A stretch of DNA of 50,541 nucleotides, taken from assembly GCA_032718475.1 (NCBI GenBank), contig JAUCBJ010007534.1, forward strand, positions 1 to 50,541. The letters run 5' to 3'. Position 1 is the stretch's first letter; the number at the start of each line of letters is the position of its first letter. This document shows, in pieces, positions 21,337-29,981 of this stretch. The position numbers and the translations under genes are program-made. Source of the DNA: Nemertoderma westbladi. Taxonomy: Eukaryota > Xenacoelomorpha > Nemertodermatida > Nemertodermatidae. The notes below the pieces were generated by a model. The model saw nothing but the letters and a program-made list of their open reading frames with translations, was not told the origin of the DNA and searched no databases.

Positions 21337-21840
21337 TAGGGTAGATCGAAAAACACTTTTTCGAAATTGTGATTTTCTGTATGAAAACTATTTGAGAAAT
21401 TTATCAAAACGATGTAAACGCAAAACGAAAAATAATTTCGTGCCCATTTGACCCCAGCACATCTAAAGTGAAAATTTAAATTTTTTTATTTTTTTTTAAA
21501 TTTTTAAAATTTTTGCAAAATTTAAGTTATTTTTTTATTTATTTACTGATAGTTCAAAATGTTAATATAATCTTAAATACTAACAGAAAAAAAGAAATTT
21601 GGTAATATTATATATTTTAACCCCAGCACATAGGTCTTGTAGTCAGGTATTATTTTGACGCAAATAGATTATTACTAATATTCTCTTGGCTAGAAGATTA
21701 GATTTTATAACCAATTATTTATGAATTTATTAATTATGTTGTTTAAATTCAACACAGCAACAATTTAGTTCAATAAAATTTGAATTATAATTGGCACATT
21801 TCAACTCATTCAAATTAAAAATGTCACAATTTGACATAAT
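21337..21840. repeat. left terminal inverted repeat of the large transposon
   Basis: About 314 bp align closely with the inverse of 37761-38087. The match continues more loosely (GATTATTACTAA, CTAGAAGATTAG, CATTTCAACTC-TTCA) to about 21840. The repeat contains a T/A homopolymer core at 21478-21545 and two CCCCAGCACAT words (21452 and 21621), the second followed by AGGTCTTGTAGTCAGGT. Confidence 0.8.
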
Positions 21841-22232
21841 TTAAAAAATTTAAAAAATATAAATTCATTTCAATTATGAACCATAAGCTTTCAACTGCAT
21901 CTCTCTATGACATAGAGTGGAAACTTCTAAGTCCATTCCCAAGTAATTAATAACAAATTTATGAGTACAAAGAAACATGTATGTGAAGCATTTAATAATT
22001 ACAAGGCTACACACTACACAAATTACAACCACGTTGTAAGGCATCACTAAATATGTGGCTCGCCCCAATATGTCTATACTACAGTATTTAAGTTAACAGA
22101 GATGTTGACCTCTGCCTAAAAAATATATCAGTTTTTACTTTCAGTTTAGTACGTTTTATGGTTTACCTTTTTTAGGAAATTTACAACTTAACACATATAA
22201 ACTTTATACAGTATACGTATTATCAGCTGCTT

Positions 22233-22409
22233 TTAGCAAGTTTTAAAGTATTTTTTACTAGTAAATTTTGGCATTTCACGTCGAGAAGCTAGTAGGGTTC
22301 GAATGTACCCATCTCTGCATTGTTTGCAAACTACATGTTTAGATGCAATAGAGACACATTGCACCAAACGTTCGACACTCTGGGAGTGGCAAGGGAATCT
22401 CCATGTAAT
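22233..22409 (-). pseudogene. transposase-like gene of the large transposon, C-terminal exon piece
   Basis: Immediately left of the BEL insertion, the minus strand encodes FPCHSQSVERLVQCV and RDGYIRTLLASRREMPKF, then a stop at 22233-22235. From memory this is the C-terminal signature of a widespread uncharacterised transposon-borne family (CH-T/S-Q-x-VER ... RDG-x-I-x3-L-x-SR). The preceding part of the same protein lies at 33250-34061, beyond the BEL element. Joining across the GGGAC duplication needs a one-base shift, so the gene was either already broken or broke later. Confidence 0.65.
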
Positions 22410-22414
22410 GGGAC
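22410..22414. repeat. 5-bp target-site duplication of BEL-1 (left)
   Basis: GGGAC, identical to 33250-33254. Confidence 0.75.
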
Positions 22415-22684
22415 TGTAGAGAATAATATGATATTAGACCTTATATTGCCAATTATATCTTTAGTACTTATATTGCCAATTAATGTGTTTGGTTAGTACA
22501 GTTCACTAATCTACACTATGTACTTACAGCTGATTTACACATTATACATTCCGTACTCCTATATCTGTTGTACTTATTGTGAGTAACATATCTTTACCTA
22601 TTATTACATCAATATATTGTACCTTGTTGATTTTACATCAATAAATGTTTTCATTTATGGATATCGCTTTCGCGTTATCCAATA
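22415..22684 (+). repeat. BEL-1 5' LTR
   Basis: Starts TGTAGAGAATAATATG and ends CGTTATCCAATA. Contains CATCAATAAATG, a candidate AATAAA poly(A) signal, about 45 bp before its end. It does not end in the usual CA. Confidence 0.9.
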
Positions 22685-22696
22685 TGGCGCCCGATA
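22685..22696 (+). promoter_or_regulatory. BEL-1 primer-binding site
   Basis: TGGCGCCCGA abuts the 5' LTR and matches the complement of a tRNA-Lys 3' end over ten bases. Confidence 0.6.
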
Positions 22697-22869
22697 AATA
22701 ATACTTTAACTTCAATTTACTGTGACTTTTTTGTGAATTCATTTGCTTACTACGTTGCGTTGTAAGTACAAACTTTATGGGTACTATAATCAACTAAACT
22801 CAGTCAATATATTCATTGGGAACAACGTGATGTTCCATCACCACTAAAATTCACAGTCATCAAGTTACC

Positions 22870-25800
22870 ATGTCAATAAACAACGCTGCTGGTGAAGACC
22901 AGCTATCACAGGAATTAAAGCAACATGTAGGATCACGAAGAGGAGTACGAGCTGCTGCAACACGTGTCCTCAATTCAATCGGTGATATTGGCAGTCTCGA
23001 CGATACAACGAAGAATAGTCGCATCAAGTCGTTAGAAAAGTTCAACTCACGGTTGGATGAACTCAATGAACAAATATGGGGTCTCTCAAACGAATATCAG
23101 GTAGAAGATGATACAGCTCCATGCGCAGAATACGAGGTTAGACTGTGTAACGCCATTTCTGAACTGAAACTTTCACTTACTCCTACTGTAGGTATAGTAG
23201 GTGGTAATGTAGGACATAATGTACAAGTAGGGGCAACCTCTCGTCACCCAGTAAGTCCATTTTCTACTTTTGCCGGATCAAATACATCTCACAATGTTCC
23301 TTAAGAGTCAAGTAGTCATTTTGCTCGTTCTGTTTTGGGAAAATTACATCCACCTTCTTTTGACGGCAATCCTTTGAAATATTTCGGATGGCACGATGCC
23401 TTCCTATCAGCTGTGCATGAATCTGGCCTACCGGATGTGCTAAAATTTCAGTACTTGGTCCAAAGTTTGACAGGTGCAGCAAAAGAAATTGTGGCAGGCC
23501 TTCCCGTAGCTGGTGAAAATTACGAAATAGCTCTTGATATTTTGAAACAACAATTCGGAAATAAAAATAAAATTATTAGAAGTCATATTGAAGAACTGCG
23601 GTCAATTACTTCTCGATTAGGGTCATCATCATCACTTAGACAAATATATAACATTTGTATGCAGAACATTCGAGCTTTAAAAACACTAGGTGTAGGTACT
23701 GAGGAATACCAACGCATTGTTATACCAGATATACTACGGTCACTGCCTCGCCAACTCACTGAACGACTATTGCGCGACCACAACAATGAAATAGACGACC
23801 TATCGGTTCTCATGACTGCAATAAAAGGACAATTGGACACTGAGGAAATTATACAAGAACTTCACGAACAAAACCGCACACCTACATTAGCAAACAATAA
23901 ACCAAAACTCAATATTACACCATCAGCAGCAACATTTGTAAACACTAGTAAACCTACATCACATCATTACAGCATTACAAAGACAAGGCCACAAACACCG
24001 TTGACATCATCGCACACCCCAAAGTGTATATTCTGTCAAGAATCACATTATTCCTCATCATGTCATATGGTACCAGACGTGGCCGAGCGAAAAAAACAGC
24101 TTATTGCACTAAGAAGGTGCTTTATCTGTTTGGGCAAAGACCATATTTCACAAAACTGCTCGCGCAGTAAACCTTGTTTCACATGTAAAAAGTTTGGCCA
24201 CCACACTGCAATTTGCACAACACCGAAATCAGTATCTCAAGTTAATGTAGTATTTCATGAAAGTAATGCACCCATTACTCAAAGCGATAACATAGCAACA
24301 AGCACTAGCAACATTTTGTTTACTACTTCTCAAGAAGTACATAGCAAACTATCCGAGCCTATTCTACTTCAAACAGCTGTTATAAGGTGTAAACTGGGCA
24401 ATAATAAAGCCGCGAATACAAACTCATTATTTGATGGAGGAAGTACACGTACATTTGTAACACAACATTTTTCAACATACAATCAATTACAAATAATAGG
24501 TCAGGAATTGATGTTGATTAAGCGTTTCAGGGACAAACAATCTAAAACGGAGCCAGAGTTGCTTGATGTTGTTCAATTAAATTTACTCCATCGCAACGGA
24601 GATCTAAGTCAAATTACAGCAGTTGTTGTCGAAGAGATTTGTGAACCACTTCACACAAATATACCTAATAAAAATTGGGCAACCATTCTAAATTTACAAA
24701 CATCGGATTTAGCTCATAACTTACCGGTACACTCAAATAATGGTTTTACTGTTGACTTACTCATTGGTAGTGATTACTACTGGAACTTTGTGCATGGTAC
24801 TGTAATTAGGTCTGCTGAAACTGACTTAGTAGCCTTACAAAGTAGTTTTGGTTACTTACTTTCAGGCAGAGCAAATGTATCAGTAACAGAATCCATTCAT
24901 AGCGAGGTGTTGAGCAATAATGTATCTATAGGCGATACAACTCCCACTATTACAACTCTCACTGACTGTGTAGACACCCAAGAACAAGAATATAAAGAAT
25001 TACTGAACCTAGTTCAAACATTTTGGTCCTTAGAAAGTATAGGAATACCGAATGCCGAAATTCATGATAATAAACCACCGGTTTTAGGAAACATAATCAT
25101 GAAAGATGGTTTGTATACTGTCTCATTGCCATGGAAACTCTCTCCTAACAATCTTAATGACAATTTTCCACAATGTGTAAGTCACTTAAAACGATTAATT
25201 CCACGTCTTAAAAAATTAAACATACTTAGTAGATATAACGAAGTAATACAAGACCATCTTACTAGAGGTTATATAGAAAAGGTGGAATTTCATAAAACAC
25301 CACAAGGTGGCGCCGTTCACTATATTCCTCACAGCGGTGTTTTAAAGGAGGAACGCGTTAGTACTAAGTTGAGAGTAGTGTTTAACGCCTCATATCGTCG
25401 CACAAAGTCGGATTACTCATTGAATGACTGCCTAGAGGCTGGCCCAAACTTAATGCCGAAATTAACACATGTATTATTCAAATGGCGAATGTATCCCATA
25501 GGTGTCACAGCCGATATCAAACATGCGTTCTTGCAATGTCAGATAGAGGCACACGATAGGAATGTATTGCGTTTCTTATGGGTTAACGATTGTGATAACG
25601 TAGACCCAAATAATTTAAATATTCAGGCCTACAGACACACTAGAGCACTATTTGGATTATCACCTTCCCCTAATATACTCAGTTCAATTATAGAACATCA
25701 CCTTAATATAGAGATTCCCAACGCATCAAAGGCAGACATATCAGCAATTAAAAAATTAGACGATAAAGTAGTAGATGACATGTGTACTGGCGTATATTCA

Positions 25801-26217
25801 ATAAAAGAAGGATTAGAACTACAGAAATCTTGTACATCCATATTAGAACGAGGTCATTTTAATATGCGCAGATGGACAATGAATCATACAGCACTTCAAA
25901 AGATGTTCAATGAATTTGAACAGCAAACATTAACTTCCAAAGAAGAGTATGGAGCCAGTACACAAGTCAAACAAGCAGATAATAGTAACACTCAAACATA
26001 CCTACAAGAAACGTTAAGTTTACCGGAAACAAACTCAGGTAATACAGCAAGAGTTTTAGGCTATATTTGGCACTTAGACACTGACACAATTGCGTTTAAT
26101 ATTTCGTCAGTTTATAGTTACGTCTCACAATTGATACCGTCCAAACAAGCCCTATTACAGCTAGTAGCCCGAGTTTTTGACCCACTTTTCATATTAGCTC
26201 CGGTTACAGCCCCATAG
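22870..26217 (+). CDS. BEL-1 gag-protease-RT, with in-frame stops
   Basis: The ATG at 22870 begins the gag, which is in frame with the rest. One in-frame TAA at 23302-23304 splits a 144-residue N-terminal part from the 960 residues that follow. After the capsid-like region, CCHC-type knuckles appear at about 24028-24230 (CIFCQESHYSSSCH; CFICLGKDHISQNC; CFTCKKFGHHTAIC). The protease motif at about 24427-24450 reads LFDGGSTRTFV, with G where most families have S. RT follows: LRVVFNASYRR (about 25370-25400), VTADIKHAFLQ with the first catalytic Asp (about 25504-25536), and VVDDMCTG (about 25769-25792). The last is the YVDD box with valine in place of the aromatic residue. The frame ends at a TAG at 26215-26217, where the duplicate at 30108-30110 has TGG. 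The rest of pol is at 29980-32588. The two stops make translation as a single protein unlikely. Confidence 0.85.
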
Positions 26218-26290
26218 AAATCTATTTTCCGATCTGCTTGTCAAAAAGGGTTGCAGTGGAAAGAACCCCTTCCTGACGATTTATTAACAT
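26087..26290 (+). repeat. 204-bp direct duplication flanking BEL-2, left copy
   Basis: Identical to 29980-30183 except for A at 26216 against G at 30109. That change turns a tryptophan codon into the TAG stop. It codes for the RT/connection region of BEL-1. An ordinary BEL integration leaves a 4-6 bp duplication, so 204 bp is anomalous. Confidence 0.9.
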
Positions 26291-26292
26291 AC

Positions 26293-26582
26293 ATAAAATA
26301 CTGCAATCCAAATATGGGATCTGGCAGAAAACATAAGTAATGGCGGTAAAGCAGTGCAGCAATATAACTGTATAATAATAATGTCAGAATGTGACTGTAA
26401 TCAAGGCACCGGCAGAAAACACCAAAGAACCACATACCGGTAGGGTAGTACAGCAGTAGGGTGTATACATACTGACATATAACAGTACTGGTAGGTACAA
26501 TCAAAACCCAACACCAACCGAAAGGCTACAGGTATACAGTATGTATTAGTTTCTGATATAAACAATAAGACAATAGTTCACA
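26293..26582 (-). repeat. BEL-2 3' LTR (perhaps truncated)
   Basis: Matches 29692-29981 apparently without differences. Rich in ACCGGT/TACCGGTA words. An open frame inside it (starting MIVPTSTVICQY on the minus strand) is present in both copies and is an LTR artefact. Confidence 0.85.
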
Positions 26583-26598
26583 TACCCCCACGTCGTAA

Positions 26599-26865
26599 CT
26601 AATGGGCTACGAAATAATCAGGTTTCTTAGAGATACGACCACGTGAGGTAATTAAAGGAGATTGGTTACTATCAATAGGGACAGATTCCCTTTTACCTCG
26701 AACCCTTCTATCGATGGAGTCTTCTTGAGTATTATCAACACATATAGGTGACATCTGAGTTTTTTGTTGTTGATCATTACCCCCACGGTTAGGAACCTTG
26801 TAACAATTGTCGACTTCAAGTGGAATAAGTAGATGAACCGCCCGTGTCGTTTTCTTGCCATTCAA
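26599..26865 (-). pseudogene. BEL-2 pol C-terminal remnant
   Basis: The minus strand encodes NGKKTTRAVHLLIPLEV and ends RGRISKKPDYFVAH. This is the post-integrase tail that closes BEL/Pao polyproteins (T-x-RAVH-x-L-x-PLE ... RG). It follows the protease part after about 8 bases and a frame change, so everything from RT to integrase has been removed in one internal deletion. Confidence 0.75.
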
Positions 26866-26872
26866 AAGTATC

Positions 26873-29209
26873 TCAGTAGCCCGACATTCGCCATCTCAGT
26901 CTGGAAAACACCTTCGGCTGAATTGCAGATACAGAAGGGAAGTTACTGGAGGGCCGTTGTATGCCTTTAAAAGGCAAATGGACTTGGTAATGAGGGAATT
27001 CTTCTTGGGAAACTACTGGTGGTGGGTAAGGAGTACAATCTACATCTTGTTCTTTTACCCCAACTGCCTCTAAATTCCATAACTGTTCAATCGAGTTATC
27101 AGGGATTTCTGAAATATACATTGATGGGGAAATATCCGTAGGAAGAGAGGGATTAGAACGATAAGGCCCCGAAAAAACGTTACCAAAAAATGTACTGACA
27201 ACAGTGGGGCTATTTGGAAATTTATGTACCGAGTCAGTTACAGACCATATGTTGTCTGCTCCTATAATAATTGAAATATCGCGATTACCACCATTAAAGT
27301 TGTCAGCCCATTCACCTAAATGTGATACAGACTGAGGGAGTGAATATAACTTTTCCTGTTTCATAGTTGGACAAAGCTTATCTGCCGTCCAGGCAGATAA
27401 AGTTACAAAATCTTGAGAGAATTGGCTGAATAAATTGAAAGTGACTAAATTTGATTGATTAGTTTGTACTATATTACCAAATGAGCCAGTGGACATTACT
27501 CGGGATTCAATAATGGTTAAGTCAAATTCAGTAGCCAAGTCAGTTCGAATGTATGAACGTTTTGAACAATCGTCCAAATACACATGAATCCAGTAGCCAC
27601 CATGGTTATTATCTGGTGGAACTATAAAAGCCATTGCCAACTTTACAAACACTGAATAGTTTTCAGCCTGGGTTGGGGTATCTGAAACAATAGAGTTATT
27701 AGGATTATTGGAAACTCCCCAGGAAGTTGAGGTCGGACCCCAATGAAAATGAGGTGGCTGACTAGAAGCCTCCCTGGAATTTAGTACAGCTGGAGGACCC
27801 CCATGGGACTGAGGTGGTGAAATGGATGGAACTGTAGGTATACATGGCAGAACTGCAGAAGTAGTTGTATGGGAAGAGGGTTTATGCACTGGGGTTGATC
27901 CTTGAGCTAACTCACGGGACCTTTTAAAACACAATAAAGTATTATGTCTTTTCCCACAGAAGTAGCATCCAGTTGAGGATTTGCAGTCCTTGGTACCATG
28001 ATTGCCAAGACAGTTTGTACAAATATTACTAAGCCTAAGAATTTTAAGCCGTTCCTCGATTTGCTTAGATAGAAAAACAGAACAGTCCTTAAACCGATGA
28101 ATTGGTTTAGTATGACAAAATATGCAAGCATTTGACTTTGGGGTTGACTCATGCACAACAAAAGATCCTGTAGCTGCATGTGATTTGGAATTTGTTTTAG
28201 GGAATTTCGGTCCTATTGAAGTTCTAACCACTTGGGTTGATGCATATGGTTTAGAAGTAAACTCAACCGATTCCCTTGACTCCAACTCCTTACGAATGAA
28301 TTCTAGCAATAAATCTAGGTTAAACCGATCAGAAGAATGATTGCGATTCCATACCATAACTAGATCAGAGGGAAGTTTTTGCAGAAGAAGTGGAGCCAAA
28401 AGGAGAGAAGTTAAATCAGTAGAAGTAGAAGGTTCCTCTCTTGTTGGTTCCTCCTGAATTTCAACTGAAAGTTGGCGTATTTCACTTACCGAACTTTCAA
28501 AAGCATCCATAGTCCGCCTAAATACCTTTAAATCATTATCACGCATGGGTGGTAAGGAACAAAGTTGTGAGGCATACATTCCAATTAGTAAGTGGGGGTT
28601 ACCGTACCTATTTTTAAGTTTATTAACTGCGTTGGAATAATTTGCTGCAGAGGCTGGCAAACCTGAAATTGCCTCCTTTGCCTCTCCCTCCAAACAGCTG
28701 CGTAAATGAATAAATTTCTTTATATCAGAGAGACCTGGTCTATCGTGGATTATTGCTTTAAATTGGTCCCAAAACAGGCGCCACTGTAGGTACTGACCAC
28801 TAAAACTTGGGAGTTTAATTTTGGGAATATCGCGGTCCATTTCACCAGGGCTAGAGGAGGCATCTGAATTTGATGGGTGTGAAACTAAAGCATTAATATT
28901 ATTTTCCAACCGAGCCAACAGACGGCGGGATTTATAAATAACACAATCTATGTCGCGGTCATATTGGGATACAACAGGATCTTGATAACCTAGGGAAATA
29001 AGTTCAGAGTCCAACTCATTCAACAATTGCCATTGACGATCTAATAGTTCTATTTGGTAGGCAAGATCATCAGAATTTATACCGGTCTCAGGGGTTCTAC
29101 GTAATTTTTCTAAATCATTTATAAGGCGAGTAGCATTTTTCCTTTCTTGTCTTCGCCTCTTTTTAAAATCTTTAATTCCCCCAGTCTCATCTTCATCATC
29201 GCTAGTCAT
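26873..29209 (-). CDS. BEL-2 gag-protease protein, 778 aa
   Basis: An uninterrupted minus-strand frame starts MTSDDEDETGGIKDFKKRRR. The first 120 residues are charged and helical. From residue 130 comes the BEL gag core: IPKIKLPSFSGQYLQWRLFW, then FIHLRSCLEGEAKEAISGLP, a feature of DUF1759-type gags. Zinc knuckles lie at about residues 345-420 (CIFCHTKPIHRFKDC; CTNCLGNHGTKDC; CYFCGKRHNTLLC). The aspartic protease region follows a proline-rich linker. Its active-site box reads VYLDDCSKRSYIR, where related elements have LDSGS, so activity is doubtful. The last segment (LWNLEAVGV...) is the start of the RT-linker. The frame ends at the deletion junction with SGY-stop. Its intactness fits a young insertion. 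The start is the first ATG after the leader at 29210-29690. Confidence 0.85.
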   Translation of the reverse strand: MTSDDEDETGGIKDFKKRRRQERKNATRLINDLEKLRRTPETGINSDDLAYQIELLDRQWQLLNELDSELISLGYQDPVVSQYDRDIDCVIYKSRRLLARLENNINALVSHPSNSDASSSPGEMDRDIPKIKLPSFSGQYLQWRLFWDQFKAIIHDRPGLSDIKKFIHLRSCLEGEAKEAISGLPASAANYSNAVNKLKNRYGNPHLLIGMYASQLCSLPPMRDNDLKVFRRTMDAFESSVSEIRQLSVEIQEEPTREEPSTSTDLTSLLLAPLLLQKLPSDLVMVWNRNHSSDRFNLDLLLEFIRKELESRESVEFTSKPYASTQVVRTSIGPKFPKTNSKSHAATGSFVVHESTPKSNACIFCHTKPIHRFKDCSVFLSKQIEERLKILRLSNICTNCLGNHGTKDCKSSTGCYFCGKRHNTLLCFKRSRELAQGSTPVHKPSSHTTTSAVLPCIPTVPSISPPQSHGGPPAVLNSREASSQPPHFHWGPTSTSWGVSNNPNNSIVSDTPTQAENYSVFVKLAMAFIVPPDNNHGGYWIHVYLDDCSKRSYIRTDLATEFDLTIIESRVMSTGSFGNIVQTNQSNLVTFNLFSQFSQDFVTLSAWTADKLCPTMKQEKLYSLPQSVSHLGEWADNFNGGNRDISIIIGADNIWSVTDSVHKFPNSPTVVSTFFGNVFSGPYRSNPSLPTDISPSMYISEIPDNSIEQLWNLEAVGVKEQDVDCTPYPPPVVSQEEFPHYQVHLPFKGIQRPSSNFPSVSAIQPKVFSRLRWRMSGY

Positions 29210-29691
29210 ACTGAATGCTGGAATGGGGTTTTAGCAACTGAAATCTAAAGGAAAATACTGATACAGTTGCTTGAAATAGGATAGGCCCTAGCACTGTAGC
29301 AGTAGGCCTACCGCTGTACCGGGAGATTGGTACCGGTACTGCAGTACTGATACAGCAGTTGGGTATTCTCAGCGATACCCAACTGTGCTGCCAGGCTGCT
29401 GTACAGCGCTGTGGCGGTAGAAATAAAACAAGAAGTACCGAAAAAGTACCGGATACCCGGAATTCCACACAACAGTCTGATATCAATAATGAGTCTGTAA
29501 GTACCGTAATTCGGGGTGAGGTATGGTAGTAGGTTAGAGAGCAGTCCCGGTACCGGTATACCGGTATGTAGGCCTAATGCAGTAATAAAAGCCCAAAGGT
29601 GGTGGTAGAATACAGTTTGTTAGGGCCGCGCCCTTCAGCACAATACTGCAATATGTGTATAATATAATATCCGGTTCGAAGAAATGTGCGT
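29210..29691 (-). other. BEL-2 leader / rest of 5' LTR
   Basis: Non-coding region between the matched LTR part and the gag ATG, rich in ACCGGTACC and CAGCAGT words. GCTGAGAATACCCAAC and GTTGGGTATCGCTGAG form an adjacent inverted repeat at 29357-29389. Because the left LTR is cut at the junction, part of this may belong to the 5' LTR. I could not place the primer-binding site. Confidence 0.5.
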
Positions 29692-29981
29692 ATAAAATAC
29701 TGCAATCCAAATATGGGATCTGGCAGAAAACATAAGTAATGGCGGTAAAGCAGTGCAGCAATATAACTGTATAATAATAATGTCAGAATGTGACTGTAAT
29801 CAAGGCACCGGCAGAAAACACCAAAGAACCACATACCGGTAGGGTAGTACAGCAGTAGGGTGTATACATACTGACATATAACAGTACTGGTAGGTACAAT
29901 CAAAACCCAACACCAACCGAAAGGCTACAGGTATACAGTATGTATTAGTTTCTGATATAAACAATAAGACAATAGTTCACA
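29692..29981 (-). repeat. BEL-2 5' LTR (matched part)
   Basis: Second copy of the LTR, starting TGTGAACTATTG on the minus strand at 29981. It abuts BEL-1 sequence directly. Confidence 0.85.

Larger units (their letters stand above)
26291..29981 (-). mobile_element. BEL/Pao element BEL-2, inverted, internally deleted, nested in BEL-1
   Basis: The minus strand reads: LTR starting TGTGAACTATTG at 29981; leader; gag-protease frame 29209-26873; a short tail of pol 26865-26599; a purine tract (GTGGGGGTA at 26583-26591); and a 3' LTR from 26582. The two LTR copies look identical over about 290 bp, so the insertion is recent. The left LTR stops at about 26293 against BEL-1 sequence, whereas the right copy continues into the leader. 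The left copy may therefore be truncated. RT, RNase H and integrase are missing, so the element would have needed another BEL copy for movement. It belongs to a different BEL lineage from BEL-1, since the gags are not closely alike. Confidence 0.9.

Noticed and set aside
26241-29903. Repeated open frame MIVPTSTVICQY... on the minus strand
   Set aside because: It lies wholly in the BEL-2 LTR and occurs in both LTR copies, so it is not a gene.
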